DNA of 64,000 bases from Caldimonas brevitalea (GCF_001017435.1 NZ_CP011371.1:6324001-6388000), one strand, 5' to 3'. Counted from the stretch's first letter, positions 1 to 11,273 are shown. The notes: generated from the letters alone by a model not told the origin. Translations and numbers: made by a program.

Positions 1-120
1 GGCACCACCTACGCGGCGCTCACGTCACTCGAGCGCGACGATGTGAAGACGGCGTTCGTGCGCGCGATGGCCGCCGCACGACAACGCGCGCGTGAACTCG
101 GCGACGAGTTCGGCGGCTGA
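1..120 (+). CDS. C-terminal end of an unidentified protein (truncated by window edge)
   Basis: An open frame runs from the first base to a TGA at 118-120 and gives the last 39 residues of a protein whose start lies outside the window. The tail is Ala/Arg/Glu-rich and predicted helical, ending in EFGG. It is followed by a very strong hairpin at 211-247, consistent with a real gene end. No family can be named from so short a piece. Confidence 0.5.
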   Translation, partial: GTTYAALTSLERDDVKTAFVRAMAAARQRARELGDEFGG

Positions 121-210
121 AGAACCGCAACGCTGAACCGGTCGGGCCGCTGATGGGCCCGCAGACCTGCCGTCCCGCCGCCTTTTCAAACGTATCGACG
201 CGGCGAGCGA

Positions 211-247
211 CCGTGGTCACCGGGCTGCACAGGCCCGGTGACCACGG
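211..247. terminator. Perfect 15-bp inverted repeat, terminator-like hairpin
   Basis: Arms 211-225 and 233-247 are perfect reverse complements with a 7-nt loop at 226-232. The hairpin lies between the rightward gene ending at 120 and the leftward gene ending at 364, where a bidirectional terminator is expected. There is no T-tract on either side, so termination is inferred from position and stem strength only. Confidence 0.5.
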
Positions 248-363
248 CGGCTGCGCGCCTCCCTGTGTTGAAGAAGCAATGCACGTCGCCCGCCCGTCTG
301 CGCGGATGATGCGAAGCGCACCGTGCGGCACCCGCGTGCCGCGGCGTGACAGCGTTCATTCCT

Positions 364-873
364 TCAGTCGCGCAAGCGCCGGCGTGTGAGCGTCAGCACC
401 ATCATCAGGCCGGCCAGCAGCAGCGCGTAGGTCTGCGGCTCGGGCACGTTCGAGACGAGGGTGTACAGCCCGCCGGCGGCTGCGGCGGTGCCGCTCACGA
501 GGTAGTAGTAAGAGCCGGCCGCGAGGCCGGCAAAGGTGTTGACGAGCGAACCGGTCGCGCCGCTGAAGTCGAACGAGCCGATGAACACGTCGGGACCCGC
601 CCCATCCGAATAGAGCGACACCTTGCCGCCCGCGATGCCGAAGCTGGGTCCGATTTCGGTGCTGGCGGCCGAGGCGTACAAGGTCGTGGCGTCGGCCAGC
701 GTGAACAGGAAGACATCGGCGAAATCGCCGCCGGCGAGTACTTGGCCGCCGGCCTCGAAGGTGTCGTGCGTGCCCCAGTCCCCGGGCGTGGGGATGGGAG
801 CCGCGCCAGCCGACACGCTGGCCGCAACGCCGAAAGCGACGATCCACGGCTTGAACACACGTAGCAACTTCAT
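364..873 (-). CDS. PEP-CTERM sorting domain protein, small secreted
   Basis: A 169-aa protein with an N-terminal signal peptide (MKLLRVFKPWIVAFG..., cleavage probably after AGAA near residue 25). The C-terminus is a PEP-CTERM anchor: VPEP at about 142-145, a hydrophobic helix, and a basic TRRRLRD tail. Such proteins are exported and then processed by an exosortase. The body (residues 30-140) is rich in Gly, Asp and Phe and resembles short bacterial pre-peptidase-like beta domains (LYS..GPDVFIGSFDFSG), but I cannot assign a fold. The ATG at 873 was chosen because AGGGAG lies just upstream and a signal peptide follows. It stands alone, without exosortase neighbours. Confidence 0.85.
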   Translation of the reverse strand: MKLLRVFKPWIVAFGVAASVSAGAAPIPTPGDWGTHDTFEAGGQVLAGGDFADVFLFTLADATTLYASAASTEIGPSFGIAGGKVSLYSDGAGPDVFIGSFDFSGATGSLVNTFAGLAAGSYYYLVSGTAAAAGGLYTLVSNVPEPQTYALLLAGLMMVLTLTRRRLRD

Positions 874-1088
874 CGTTGACTCCCTGGGGTAGTGGTTGAG
901 GGCCGACGACTTACTGCAAGGCCTATGCCACAGGGTTTTCACCCATGTGAAGCCGATTTCCTCGTTGTGAAGCGCAATTGCGGGTCGTGATGGGCTGAAA
1001 AGCGTCCGATTTGCGCAATGATGGCCACCTTCCCCGGCACGGGGCCAGGCCAGCTTGGTGCAAATGCAGCACCAAGGAGCGGCGGGCG

Positions 1089-1961
1089 TCAGGTTCCGTG
1101 CGACGTCAGCCCCAGCACCATGCCCAGCCCGACCGCCAGGCCCACCCAGTGGTTCGCCCGGAAGGCGCGAAAGCACCCGTCGCGGTCGCGCTCCCGGATC
1201 AGCCGGTAGTGCCACAGCACCTGTGCCGCGCCCGCCATCAGGCCGATCGCGCAAGGCCAGCCCAGCCCGAGTTGCCAGCCGACATGGCCCCATATCGCCA
1301 GGTAGGCTGCGTAGAGCAGCATCACGGCGGCGACGTCGAAACGGCCGAAGGTGATGGCCGAGGTGCGGATGCCGATCTTCAGGTCGTCGTCGCGGTCGAC
1401 CATCGCGTATTCGGTGTCGTACGCCACCACCCAGCACAGATTGCCCAGCAACAGCCACCAGGCGAGCGCCGGCACCTCCCCCTGGACGGCGGCGAAGGCC
1501 ATCGGGATGCCGAAGCTGAAGGCCACGCCGAGCACCGCCTGCGGCATCGAGAAGAACCGTTTGGTGTACGGGTAGGCGATCGAGACGGCGAGCGCGCCGA
1601 ACGACCACAACACGGTAACCGTGTTGGTGGTCAGCACCAGCACGAACGCGAGCAAGGCCAGCACGGCGGCCACCGCGAGGGCTTCGCGCGCCGGCAAGGC
1701 GCCGCTCGTCACCGGGCGTTGTGCCGTGCGTTTGACGTGTCGGTCGATGTCGCGGTCGGCCACGTCATTGACGGCGCATCCGGCCGAGCGCATCAGAAAG
1801 GTGCCGAGCGTGAACACGGCGATCAAATGCCAGCCGGGGAAACCGCCGGCCGCCAGCCACAAGGCCGCCAGCGTTGGCCACAGCAGCAGCAGCGTGCCGA
1901 CCGGCTTGTCCCAGCGGATCAACTGCAGATATAGCGGGAACTTGAGGGCGACGTGGGTCAT
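1089..1961 (-). CDS. ubiA: 4-hydroxybenzoate octaprenyltransferase
   Basis: This 290-aa integral membrane prenyltransferase attaches the polyprenyl tail to 4-hydroxybenzoate in ubiquinone biosynthesis. Both Asp-rich motifs of the UbiA family are visible: NDVADRDID at about 64-72 for Mg-diphosphate binding, and [12 protein letters not shown] at about 181-192. Eight to nine hydrophobic helices separate them. Length and motif spacing match the bacterial family. The N-terminal [18 protein letters not shown] is also typical. It is a single gene here and is not next to ubiC. Confidence 0.95.
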   Translation of the reverse strand: MTHVALKFPLYLQLIRWDKPVGTLLLLWPTLAALWLAAGGFPGWHLIAVFTLGTFLMRSAGCAVNDVADRDIDRHVKRTAQRPVTSGALPAREALAVAAVLALLAFVLVLTTNTVTVLWSFGALAVSIAYPYTKRFFSMPQAVLGVAFSFGIPMAFAAVQGEVPALAWWLLLGNLCWVVAYDTEYAMVDRDDDLKIGIRTSAITFGRFDVAAVMLLYAAYLAIWGHVGWQLGLGWPCAIGLMAGAAQVLWHYRLIRERDRDGCFRAFRANHWVGLAVGLGMVLGLTSHGT

Positions 1962-2192
1962 GGTGGCGTCAGTGTAGAAGGGCCGCGCCGATCGCTGGCC
2001 CAGTCGCCGCTTGGTGCACCGGCCCCAACCTGCAGGTGATGCGTGAGCAGGCGGCCGTCAGGCCAGGTCGCTCATGGCCTGGTGTGACGACTCATTCGAC
2101 TGGCCGTGGGGATGATGCCCCGCGACGCGGGGCTCGTCGGAACAAACCACGCGTGAACCCGTGGCGGGCAGCCGCGGGCGGATCTTAATGCA

Positions 2193-2229
2193 GGCCCCCG
2201 CACTCGAGACGCGAGGGAGGCCGGGGGCC
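2193..2229 (-). terminator. Hairpin downstream of the small hypothetical gene
   Basis: Arms 2193-2200 and 2222-2229 (GGCCCCCG / CGGGGGCC) pair perfectly. They lie 28 bases past the stop of the leftward gene at 2257. No T-tract follows on the minus strand, so this is a weak terminator call. A second hairpin (GCCCCGC/GCGGGGC, 2117-2133) lies further along. Confidence 0.3.
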
Positions 2230-2256
2230 GACGCCAAGCGCCCCCTCCTTTCGGTG

Positions 2257-2565
2257 TCAGCTCGCGCGCTCCGTCGCCTGATGGCGCAGCTCGAGGTCCA
2301 GCATGTCGCGCCACCGTGGTAAGCCGATCACCCAACCCTTGCGCACCACCTCGGCCGGCTCGATCTTGTCGCCGGGGTGCAGTGCGAAATACCGCTCGCT
2401 GGCTTGGAGCAGATGTGCCGCCTCGGCGGGAAAGTGCGGCTGGACGACCAGCGCGGTCAGCCCGAACACATTGGCTTCACGCTGATCCAGCGCGGCCAGC
2501 ACCTGGCCACGTGCGGCGGCGACACAACGGGCGAGCAGCCTGCTTTCCGTTTCTCTTGCCGTCAT
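2257..2565 (-). CDS. Small hypothetical protein downstream of dps
   Basis: A 102-aa soluble protein of unknown function. An upstream ATG at 2580 lies inside the Shine-Dalgarno itself (AAAGGAGAG), so the start at 2565 (MTARETES) is preferred. The sequence has a helical N-terminus, then LTALVVQPHFPAEAAHLLQA, and ends in a helical, charged segment (DMLDLELRHQATERAS). No catalytic motif or membrane segment is visible. It follows oxyR and dps on the same strand, but 136 bases and a hairpin (about 2622-2640) separate it from dps, so co-transcription is uncertain. Confidence 0.6.
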   Translation of the reverse strand: MTARETESRLLARCVAAARGQVLAALDQREANVFGLTALVVQPHFPAEAAHLLQASERYFALHPGDKIEPAEVVRKGWVIGLPRWRDMLDLELRHQATERAS

Positions 2566-2701
2566 CCGCTCTCCTTTCATTCGCCGAACGGTTTTTGGGC
2601 GAATGCCGAAACTGTACGGCAGGTGGCCCAGAGGGCCGCCGGCCCGACACAGGGCGAGCGCGACGCCCTGACCCTCGCCGGCCTCCTTCGCCGCTCGGCC
2701 G

Positions 2702-3205
2702 TCAATCCTCCAGCAGGCTGCGCAACATCCACGCCGTCTTTTCGTGAATGTCCAGACGCTGCGTCAGCAAGTCGGCGGACGGTTCGTCCGACGCCTTCTC
2801 GACCACCGGGTAGAGGCCACGCGCGGTGCGTGCCACACCCTCGTGCCCTTGCACCAGGATGCGGATCATCTCCTCGGCCTTGGGCGGTTCGCTCGGCGCA
2901 TCGTTGAGCGAGGTCAGCGCGCCATAGTCCTTGTAGGAGCCGGACGCGGTGTGCCCCAAGGCGCGGATGCGCTCGGCGATCGGGTCGACCGCGTTCCACA
3001 ACTCGGTGTACTGCTCCATGAACATGTTGTGGAGCGTGTTGAACATCGGACCGGTGACGTTCCAGTGGAAGTTGTGGGTCGTCAGGTAGAGCGTGAAGGT
3101 GTCGGCCAGCAGCTTGTTGAGGCCAGCGGCGATCGCCGCGCGGTCGCCTTCGTCGATGCCGATGTTGACCGGCATCGGCGAGCTCTTGTGCTTGTCTTTG
3201 CTCAT
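2702..3205 (-). CDS. dps: Dps family DNA-binding ferritin-like protein
   Basis: A 167-aa four-helix ferritin-like protein. Dps dodecamers bind DNA and oxidise Fe(II) with hydrogen peroxide, protecting DNA from Fenton damage. The first helix carries the Dps ferroxidase signature [13 protein letters not shown] (about residues 43-55), followed by [21 protein letters not shown] with the second-shell Asp/Glu residues. The short Lys-rich N-terminus (MSKDKHK) fits a DNA-binding tail. It lies 55 bases downstream of oxyR on the same strand, which agrees with the known OxyR control of dps in many bacteria. Confidence 0.95.
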   Translation of the reverse strand: MSKDKHKSSPMPVNIGIDEGDRAAIAAGLNKLLADTFTLYLTTHNFHWNVTGPMFNTLHNMFMEQYTELWNAVDPIAERIRALGHTASGSYKDYGALTSLNDAPSEPPKAEEMIRILVQGHEGVARTARGLYPVVEKASDEPSADLLTQRLDIHEKTAWMLRSLLED

Positions 3206-3260
3206 GCGGGGGTTCTCCTGAGTGAATGATGATCCGGCTCACCAGCAGCCGGCGTGCCGC

Positions 3261-4181
3261 TCACGACAGCTTCTGCACGCCTTGCAGTTCGCAGCCGTAG
3301 ACCGCGTTGCGCAGCGCGGCGATCGCCTCGTATCGCGTGAAGGTGCGTCGCCAGGCCAGCACCACGCGGCGCGTGGGCACCGGGTCGTGGAACGGCACAT
3401 AGGCGACGTGCGGCTGGGGATCGCGGGGCACGCTCAACTGGGGCACCACGGTGATGCCCATGCCGGAAGCCACCATGTGTTTGATGGTCTCGAGCGACGA
3501 GCCTTCGAAGCTTTTGCGTATGCCCTCGGCGTCGCTCGAGAAGCGCGCGAATTCGGGGCACACCTCGAGCACATGGTCGCGAAAGCAATGGCCGGTGCCG
3601 AGCAGCAGCATGGTCTCGCGCTTGACCTCCTCCGAGGTGACACTCTGCCGCTTGGCCAGCGCGTGCTGGCGCGGCACGGCCACCATGAAGGGCTCGTCGT
3701 AGAGCGGCGCGATCGCAAGGCCGGTGTCGGGAAAGGGCTCGGCCATGATGGCGCAATCGAGTTCTCCGGTGCGCAGCATCTCGAGCAGCTTGACGGTGAA
3801 GTTCTCTTGCAGCATCAAGGGCATCTGCGGCACCTGCTCGATGGTCTGCTTCACCAGGTCGGGCAACAGATAGGGCCCGATGGTGTAGATGATGCCCAGC
3901 CGCAGCGGCCCGGCCAGCGGGTCCTTGCCGCGCTTGGCGATTTCCTTGATGGCTGCGGCCTCGTCGAGCACCGCCTGGGCCTGTCGGACGATGTCTTCGC
4001 CCAGTGGAGTGACGCTCACTTCGCTGGCGCCGCGCTCGAAGATCTTGACGTCCAACTCGTCCTCGAGTTTCTTGATCGCCACGCTCAAGGTCGGCTGCGA
4101 CACGAAACAGGCCTCGGCAGCGCGCCCGAAATGTCGCTCACGCGCGACAGCGACGATGTAGCGCAACTCGGTCAAGGTCAT
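3261..4181 (-). CDS. oxyR: Hydrogen-peroxide sensing LysR regulator OxyR
   Basis: A 306-aa LysR-type regulator with an N-terminal winged helix (MTLTELRYIVAVARE..., residues 1-60) and a substrate-like C-terminal domain. The redox pair of OxyR is present at the canonical positions: Cys199 in GTGHCFRDH and Cys208 in EVCPEF. These form a disulfide on peroxide exposure and switch on genes such as dps and katG. The start at 4181 gives the standard length; the frame stays open upstream but shows no protein-like sequence. dps follows 55 bases downstream, and recG lies beyond 5249 on the same strand, a neighbour of oxyR in many Burkholderiales. Confidence 0.95.
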   Translation of the reverse strand: MTLTELRYIVAVARERHFGRAAEACFVSQPTLSVAIKKLEDELDVKIFERGASEVSVTPLGEDIVRQAQAVLDEAAAIKEIAKRGKDPLAGPLRLGIIYTIGPYLLPDLVKQTIEQVPQMPLMLQENFTVKLLEMLRTGELDCAIMAEPFPDTGLAIAPLYDEPFMVAVPRQHALAKRQSVTSEEVKRETMLLLGTGHCFRDHVLEVCPEFARFSSDAEGIRKSFEGSSLETIKHMVASGMGITVVPQLSVPRDPQPHVAYVPFHDPVPTRRVVLAWRRTFTRYEAIAALRNAVYGCELQGVQKLS

Positions 4182-4591
4182 GGCAACAACTCCGGGGCAC
4201 GTCGCACATCGTCTGCAGGCCTCCACCCGGCTCGCACAGCGAGGTGGAGGGCCATGCCACTGCCCGCGGGCCGCACGTTTTTGAAGCGGTGACCCACTTC
4301 GTGCGTCTCTGCGACACCGTCGTGGAAGGCGGCGCCGCGCGACCGGCGGAAGGCGACGTAAGAGAGAAAATCTATCGCACCCATCCGGCGATTGTGCTGC
4401 GCGAAGACAGCCGATGCCAGCCCCCGTCAGCAGCCACCCTGATGGGGACAGGCCCGTCACTCCCCCATCGCGGGGGGGAATCGAAATTGGGATAGAGAGG
4501 GGTCGAGCGGTAACAATGAGTGTCTGAACCCGGGGTGAGGGGCTGGTCGGGCTGCCCGGGTCAGTAGAGCAACACAATCGGTAGACACATC
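4182..4591. other. 410-bp divergent intergenic region between oxyR and the barrel gene
   Basis: No convincing gene is seen. The region should hold the leftward oxyR promoter and the rightward promoter of the outer-membrane barrel gene. An ATAG-like half-site facing oxyR (complement of CTAT at 4372-4375) is compatible with part of an OxyR site, but the full four-box pattern is not present, so I do not call it. Confidence 0.4.
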
Positions 4592-5149
4592 ATGATGAAG
4601 AAGTTGGTTTTGGCTGCGCTCGGCGTCATCGCTTCGACCGCCGCGTCCGCAGAGGGTTATGCAGGCCTGCAATTCGGCACGTCGCGCGCGAACGAAAGCT
4701 GTGAAGGGACCCTCAGCTGCGACAAGAGCAGCTCCACCTACAAGCTGTTCGGCGGCTACAAGTTCACGCCGCAGCTGGCCGCCGAAGCCAGCTACACGCA
4801 GTACGGCAAGGTCACCGCCTCGGTCGACGTGCCGCCGGTTGTCGACCTCAGCATGAAGGCCAGCGGTTTCGGCTTCGGCCTCGCCCTGCACGGGGATCTG
4901 GCCCCGTCTTGGACCGCCGTGGCGCGCTTCGGCCTCGCCTTCAACAAGATGAAGGTGAATGCGACCGTTTACGACGAGAGCGGCAGCGACAGCGACAACA
5001 CGACCACCGCCTACGTCGGCTTCGGCGTCGGCTACAAGCTGACCAAGGCGCTGCACCTGAACGCGACCTGGGACGTGTCGAACGCCGAATACGCCGGCGA
5101 GAGCCTGCGCTTCAACCTGTTCTCGTTGGGCGTGAGCTACGGTTTCTGA
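4592..5149 (+). CDS. Outer-membrane beta-barrel protein (OmpA/porin-like)
   Basis: A 185-aa protein with a clear signal peptide (MMKKLVLAALGVIASTAASA, cleavage at about residue 21). Alternating hydrophobic strands follow, ending in GVSYGF. The C-terminal Phe and the pattern of eight aromatic-girdled strands (YAGLQFG, YKLFGGYKF, AAEASYTQYG, GFGFGLALHG, VARFGLAFN, AYVGFGVGYKL, LHLNATWDVS, FNLFSLGVSYGF) indicate an eight-stranded barrel inserted by the BAM complex. There is no periplasmic OmpA domain. The substrate or role is unknown. A strong terminator follows at 5171-5200. Confidence 0.85.
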   Translation: MMKKLVLAALGVIASTAASAEGYAGLQFGTSRANESCEGTLSCDKSSSTYKLFGGYKFTPQLAAEASYTQYGKVTASVDVPPVVDLSMKASGFGFGLALHGDLAPSWTAVARFGLAFNKMKVNATVYDESGSDSDNTTTAYVGFGVGYKLTKALHLNATWDVSNAEYAGESLRFNLFSLGVSYGF

Positions 5150-5170
5150 ACGCCACGACCGTGCGAACCG

Positions 5171-5200
5171 GGGGCCGCCGATGCGGCCCCTTTTGCTTTT
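5171..5200 (+). terminator. Rho-independent terminator of the barrel gene
   Basis: Stem GGGGCCG (5171-5177) pairs with CGGCCCC (5184-5190) across a 6-nt loop and is followed by TTTTGCTTTT. It lies 22 bases after the stop codon at 5149. Confidence 0.85.
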
Positions 5201-5248
5201 GCACGGTGCGAATCGAACGCTGCCGCCGCCCGCAGCGGCGCGCCCGCC

Positions 5249-7330
5249 TCAGGCCTTCAGGTATTCGGCCTTGCCACCCAGCCAGCGCTGCACATGCGCC
5301 TGCGCGGCGCCCACGTGGTGCTCGAGCATCAGCGCGGCCGCTCGCCTGGCGTGGCGGACCAAGCCGATGTCCTCTTCGAGATTCGCGAAACGCAGCAGCG
5401 GCGCGCCCGACTGACGTGCGCCGAGGAACTCCCCCGGGCCGCGTATCTCGAGGTCGCGCCGGGCGATCTCGAACCCGTCATGGGTTTCGGCCATGGCCTT
5501 CAGCCGCGCCTTGCCGGTGTCGGACAGCGGTGTGGTGTACAGCAGCACGCACACGCTCGCCACGGCCCCCCGGCCCACCCGTCCGCGCAACTGGTGCAGC
5601 TGGCTGAGCCCGAAGCGTTCGGCATGTTCGATCACCATCAGGCTGGCATTGGGCACATCGACGCCCACTTCGATCACCGTGGTGGCGACCAGCACCGCCA
5701 TCTGCCCGCCGGCGAACAAGGACATCACGGCCGCCTTCTCGGCCGCCGGCATGCGCCCGTGCAGCAGCCCGACCATGTGACCCGGCAGTGCCTCGCCGAG
5801 CTGCTGGTGGGTGGCGGTGGCGTTCTGCAGGTCGAGCTTCTCCGACTCTTCGATCAGCGGGCACACCCAATACACCTGCCGCCCCTGCGCCACTTCATGC
5901 CGGATGCGCTCGATCACCGCCTCGCGGCGGGTGTCGGCGAACACCTTGGTGACGATGGGCGTGCGTCCGGGGGGCAGTTCGTCGATGGTCGAGACGTCGA
6001 GGTCAGCGTAGTAGGTCATCGCCAGCGTGCGCGGGATGGGCGTCGCGCTCATCATCAGCAGATGCGGTTCCTCGCCGGCACTGGGCTTCATCTTGCTGCG
6101 CAGCGCCAGGCGCTGCGCCACGCCGAAGCGGTGCTGCTCGTCGATGATGGCCAGCCCCAGCCGCGCGAACTCGACCTGGTCCTGGATCACCGCGTGGGTG
6201 CCGACCACGAGCTGCGCCTGCCCGTCGGCCACCTGCGCCATGCTCTCGCGACGCGCCTTGCCCTTCTGGCTGCCGGTGAGCCAGGCCGTGACGATGCCCA
6301 GCGGCTCGAGCCAGCCCACCAGCTTGCGGAAATGCTGCTCGGCCAGTATCTCCGTGGGCGCCATCAGCGCACACTGCCAGCCGGCCCCGATCGCGATCGC
6401 GGCCGCGAGTGCTGCCACCACGGTCTTGCCCGAGCCGACGTCACCTTGCAGCAACCGGTGCATCGGCTGCGGCCGCTGCAGGTCGTGTGCGATCTCTTCC
6501 ACCACGCGGCGCTGCGCGCCGGTCAGCTGGAACGGCAGCGCCGCCAGCAATCGTTCGTGCAGGCCGCCGCGCTCGAGCGGCAGCGGCGGTGCACGCAATC
6601 GGGCACGCTCGCGCTGGGCCTGCAGCTGCGAGAGCTGCTGTGCCAGCAGCTCCTCGAACTTGAGCCGCTGCCAGGCGGGATGGGTGCGGTCTTCCAGCGT
6701 CAGCACCGACGTGGCGGGCGGCGGGTGGTGCAGGAACTGCAAGGCCTGCTGCAACGGCGGCAGGCCGGCGGGCAGCACCTCGGCCGGCAGGATCTCGTCG
6801 AGCCAGGCACGCGCGAGGCCCGAGGCGACCGCCTTGCGCAGATAGGCTTGAGGCAAACTGGCCGAGGTCGGATAGACCGGCGTCAACGAGGTGGCCAGCG
6901 GCGTGTGCTCGTCGACCGCCCTGAAGCTCGGGTGCACCATCTCGCGGCCCAGAAACCCGCCCCGCAGCTCCCCCCGTGCCCGGACGCGCTGGCCCACCGC
7001 GAGCGTCTTCTGGTGCGCAGGGTAGAAGCTGAAGAAGCGCAGGTGCACGGTGTCAGTGCCGTCGTCGAGCGTGACGACGAGCTGGCGGCGCGGCCGCAGC
7101 GTGATCTGGCTGTCGGTCACCACACCTTCGACCTGCACCGTGTCGCCGTGGCGCGCGTCGCCGAGGCGGGTGACACGGGTTTCGTCCTCGTAGCGCAGCG
7201 GCAGGTGCAACGCGAGATCGATGTCGCGCGCCAGGCCCATTTTCTCGAGCGCCTTCTGAGGGGCGGACTTGGCGACCTTGCCAGCGGGGCTGGAAGCGGA
7301 AGCAGAGGGCGAAGCGGCGGCCGGCGGCAT
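5249..7330 (-). CDS. recG: ATP-dependent DNA helicase RecG
   Basis: A helicase of about 693 aa that drives branch migration of Holliday junctions and stalled replication forks. The order is an N-terminal wedge/OB domain (DTVQVEGVV..., [19 protein letters not shown]) and then a superfamily-2 core. That core has Walker [20 protein letters not shown], the DEQH box (IIDEQHRFG), [22 protein letters not shown] and QLRGRVGR. The frame opens at 7390, but an ATG at 7330 leaves room for a promoter between recG and divergent queA; neither start has a good Shine-Dalgarno. The N-terminus is Ala/Ser/Pro-rich and probably disordered. Confidence 0.93.
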   Translation of the reverse strand: MPPAAASPSASASSPAGKVAKSAPQKALEKMGLARDIDLALHLPLRYEDETRVTRLGDARHGDTVQVEGVVTDSQITLRPRRQLVVTLDDGTDTVHLRFFSFYPAHQKTLAVGQRVRARGELRGGFLGREMVHPSFRAVDEHTPLATSLTPVYPTSASLPQAYLRKAVASGLARAWLDEILPAEVLPAGLPPLQQALQFLHHPPPATSVLTLEDRTHPAWQRLKFEELLAQQLSQLQAQRERARLRAPPLPLERGGLHERLLAALPFQLTGAQRRVVEEIAHDLQRPQPMHRLLQGDVGSGKTVVAALAAAIAIGAGWQCALMAPTEILAEQHFRKLVGWLEPLGIVTAWLTGSQKGKARRESMAQVADGQAQLVVGTHAVIQDQVEFARLGLAIIDEQHRFGVAQRLALRSKMKPSAGEEPHLLMMSATPIPRTLAMTYYADLDVSTIDELPPGRTPIVTKVFADTRREAVIERIRHEVAQGRQVYWVCPLIEESEKLDLQNATATHQQLGEALPGHMVGLLHGRMPAAEKAAVMSLFAGGQMAVLVATTVIEVGVDVPNASLMVIEHAERFGLSQLHQLRGRVGRGAVASVCVLLYTTPLSDTGKARLKAMAETHDGFEIARRDLEIRGPGEFLGARQSGAPLLRFANLEEDIGLVRHARRAAALMLEHHVGAAQAHVQRWLGGKAEYLKA

Positions 7331-7392
7331 GGGGGACAATTCTGCCTTTGCTTTGCATTCCATCGGCACGGGTCTGTCCGGCCCTCGCATCC

Positions 7393-9725
<2,333 letters not shown>

Positions 9726-9767
9726 GCGCTGCGGAGGCTGGAAGCGGGGACCCTGCGGGCAGAAAAC

Positions 9768-9793
9768 GGCGGCATTCCGGCTGAAATGCCGCC
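9768..9793 (+). terminator. Hairpin between tgt and the RHH gene
   Basis: GGCGGCATT (9768-9776) pairs perfectly with AATGCCGCC (9785-9793) around an 8-nt loop. No T-run follows on the plus strand (an A4 run precedes the stem), so efficiency as a tgt terminator is uncertain. Confidence 0.4.
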
Positions 9794-9806
9794 TGGCGCC
9801 GACGTG

Positions 9807-9839
9807 TTGACAGGCACAAGATGTACATATAATGTACAT
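9807..9839 (+). promoter_or_regulatory. Sigma-70 promoter with two palindromes over the -10 box
   Basis: TTGACA at 9807-9812 and TATAAT at 9828-9833 are exact consensus hexamers, although the spacer is only 15 bases. Two copies of the self-palindromic octamer ATGTACAT (9821-9828 and 9832-9839), 3 bases apart, cover the -10 box. A dimeric repressor bound here would block RNA polymerase. The first gene encodes a ribbon-helix-helix-like protein, so autoregulation is a natural inference. Confidence 0.75.
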
Positions 9840-9863
9840 AGACCGCTAACCGAGGAGGTGCAC

Positions 9864-10169
9864 ATGTCGGCTGCCATCGAACGGATCGTGGTTCAGGCCA
9901 CACCGCAGGACAAAGAGGCGATCGCCGCCAAGGCGAAGGCCCTCGACCTGCCCATCTCCGAGTTGATGCGCCGCGGCGCCTTCGCCTACCGGGCCGACGA
10001 AACCGATGCCGAACTGAGTGCGCTGGCCGACGCGGCCCGCAGCGCCGCAGAACGTGCCGGTGAGGCGATCGACGACGCGCTGGCGTTTATCGAAGCCAGC
10101 AATCAGCGGATCGCGACGATGGAAGCCGAGGCGAAAGCAGCCCGGCCGGCACAGCGGAAGGCCGCCTGA
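9864..10169 (+). CDS. Ribbon-helix-helix-like small protein, probable autorepressor
   Basis: A 101-aa protein. Residues 5-45 fit an RHH (CopG/Arc-like) fold: a polar beta-strand (ERIVVQAT), helix A (PQDKEAIAAKAKALDL), a turn, and helix B (PISELMRRGAFAYR). The rest is a long charged helix (about 48-90) that could dimerise or contact a partner. A near-perfect AGGAGGTG (9853-9860) sits 3 bases before the ATG, so translation should be strong. The gene is directly behind the consensus promoter with paired ATGTACAT palindromes and overlaps the next gene by one base (TGATG). RHH proteins of this kind occur as antitoxins, plasmid regulators and mobilisation factors; which applies here is unknown. Confidence 0.8.
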   Translation: MSAAIERIVVQATPQDKEAIAAKAKALDLPISELMRRGAFAYRADETDAELSALADAARSAAERAGEAIDDALAFIEASNQRIATMEAEAKAARPAQRKAA

Positions 10170-10363
10170 TGGGCGTCACCGACAGGGTCTGGGGTGCACT
10201 GACTTCGATGATCAAGCTCGAAGACAAGGTGAACCGACAGTCCGAGGCGATGAAGTCTCAGCAGCAGAAAATCGAAGACCTGACGGCGCGCGTCATCCGC
10301 CTGGAAGCGCAGCTGGAACTCCTCACCAGCGCGGCCATGGTCAGGCGGCTCACGGGCAACTGA
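10169..10363 (+). CDS. Small coiled-coil protein, translationally coupled to the RHH gene
   Basis: A 64-aa protein whose ATG overlaps the stop of the RHH gene (TGATG), indicating translational coupling. Residues 12-52 form a heptad-like helix (SMIKLEDKVNRQSEAMKSQ, QQKIEDLTARVIRLEAQLEL) predicted to be a coiled coil. The N-terminal MGVTDRVWGAL is amphipathic. There is no catalytic motif, signal peptide or membrane helix. It resembles neither classic RelE/ParE-type toxins nor known accessory proteins that I can name. It may oligomerise or bind the long C-terminal helix of its neighbour. Confidence 0.75.
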   Translation: MGVTDRVWGALTSMIKLEDKVNRQSEAMKSQQQKIEDLTARVIRLEAQLELLTSAAMVRRLTGN

Positions 10364-10430
10364 CGGTCCGTGTTGTGCGCGCGCCGAACACGGGCGCCGC
10401 CGGCTCCGACACCCACAGCGCCCCTGCCGC

Positions 10431-11273
10431 TCAATCCGTGCGCTGCTCCAGCAGATACGACGCGCCGTCGTACTGCGCCAGCGCCTCGGTCAGCCAGGGC
10501 AGCACATCGCGGAGCGTGTCGTGCAGCACCCAGGGCGGGTTGATCACGAACATGCCACTGCCCAGCAGGCCGAAGCCGCGCTGATCGGTCTTCTGCACCG
10601 TCATGCGCACGTGCAGCCAGCCCTTGGGCGCCAGCGATTTCAAACGCTGCGGCAGCTGCTGCGATTCGAGCCGCGGCAGCTGCGGGTACCAGACCATCAT
10701 CACGCACTCGGCAAACCGCTTGAGGCCGTCGCGCACCGAGTTGACCACCAGGTTGTAATCGGCCTTGATCTCGTAGGGCGGGTCGATCAGCACCGCGGCG
10801 CGGCGCGAGGGCGGCGGCAGCTGCGCCTTGAGCGAGGAAAACCCGTCGGCATGGTGCACTTCGGTGTGCGGCTGCGAGCCGAAATGCGCCGCCAGCAAGC
10901 GGTGGTCGGTGGGGTGCAGCTCGAACAATCGCAGCCGGTCTTGCGGGCGCAGCACCTGCAAGGCCAGCGCCGGAGAGCCTGGGTAGTGCTTCAAGTCACC
11001 GCTGGCGTTGTGGGCCCGTACCAGCTCGACGTAATCGGCCACCGGCGGCGGCAGGTCGTCGCGCTGCCACAGCCGCGCGATGCCCTGCTCGAACTCGGCG
11101 TTCTGCTGCGCATAACGGCTGTGCAGCTTGTAGGCCCCGGCACCGGCGTGGGTGTCGATCAGCCAGTACGGCTTTTCCTTTTCACCCAGATAGCGCAGGA
11201 CCTGCACCAGCACCAGGTGTTTGAGGACGTCGGCATGGTTGCCCGCGTGAAAAGCATGTCGATAGGCGAGCAT
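10431..11273 (-). CDS. rlmJ: 23S rRNA (adenine2030-N6)-methyltransferase
   Basis: A 280-aa class I SAM methyltransferase matching RlmJ (YhiR), which methylates A2030 of 23S rRNA. Signatures are the N-terminal YRHAFHAGNHADVLKH, the SAM-binding LIDTHAGAGAY, and the catalytic DPPYE motif (LIDPPYEIKADY, near residue 165) characteristic of N6-adenine methyltransferases. The C-terminus has MFVINPPW, also typical. It stands alone and converges on the preceding coiled-coil gene. Confidence 0.93.
   Translation of the reverse strand: MLAYRHAFHAGNHADVLKHLVLVQVLRYLGEKEKPYWLIDTHAGAGAYKLHSRYAQQNAEFEQGIARLWQRDDLPPPVADYVELVRAHNASGDLKHYPGSPALALQVLRPQDRLRLFELHPTDHRLLAAHFGSQPHTEVHHADGFSSLKAQLPPPSRRAAVLIDPPYEIKADYNLVVNSVRDGLKRFAECVMMVWYPQLPRLESQQLPQRLKSLAPKGWLHVRMTVQKTDQRGFGLLGSGMFVINPPWVLHDTLRDVLPWLTEALAQYDGASYLLEQRTD

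Noticed and set aside
2622..2640. Hairpin between dps and the 2257 gene
   Set aside because: GGTGGCCC/GGGCCGCC has a mismatch and no clear T-run, so it is too weak to call a terminator.
4360..4390. OxyR binding site upstream of oxyR
   Set aside because: Only one ATAG-like half-site is present; the spaced four-box pattern is lacking.
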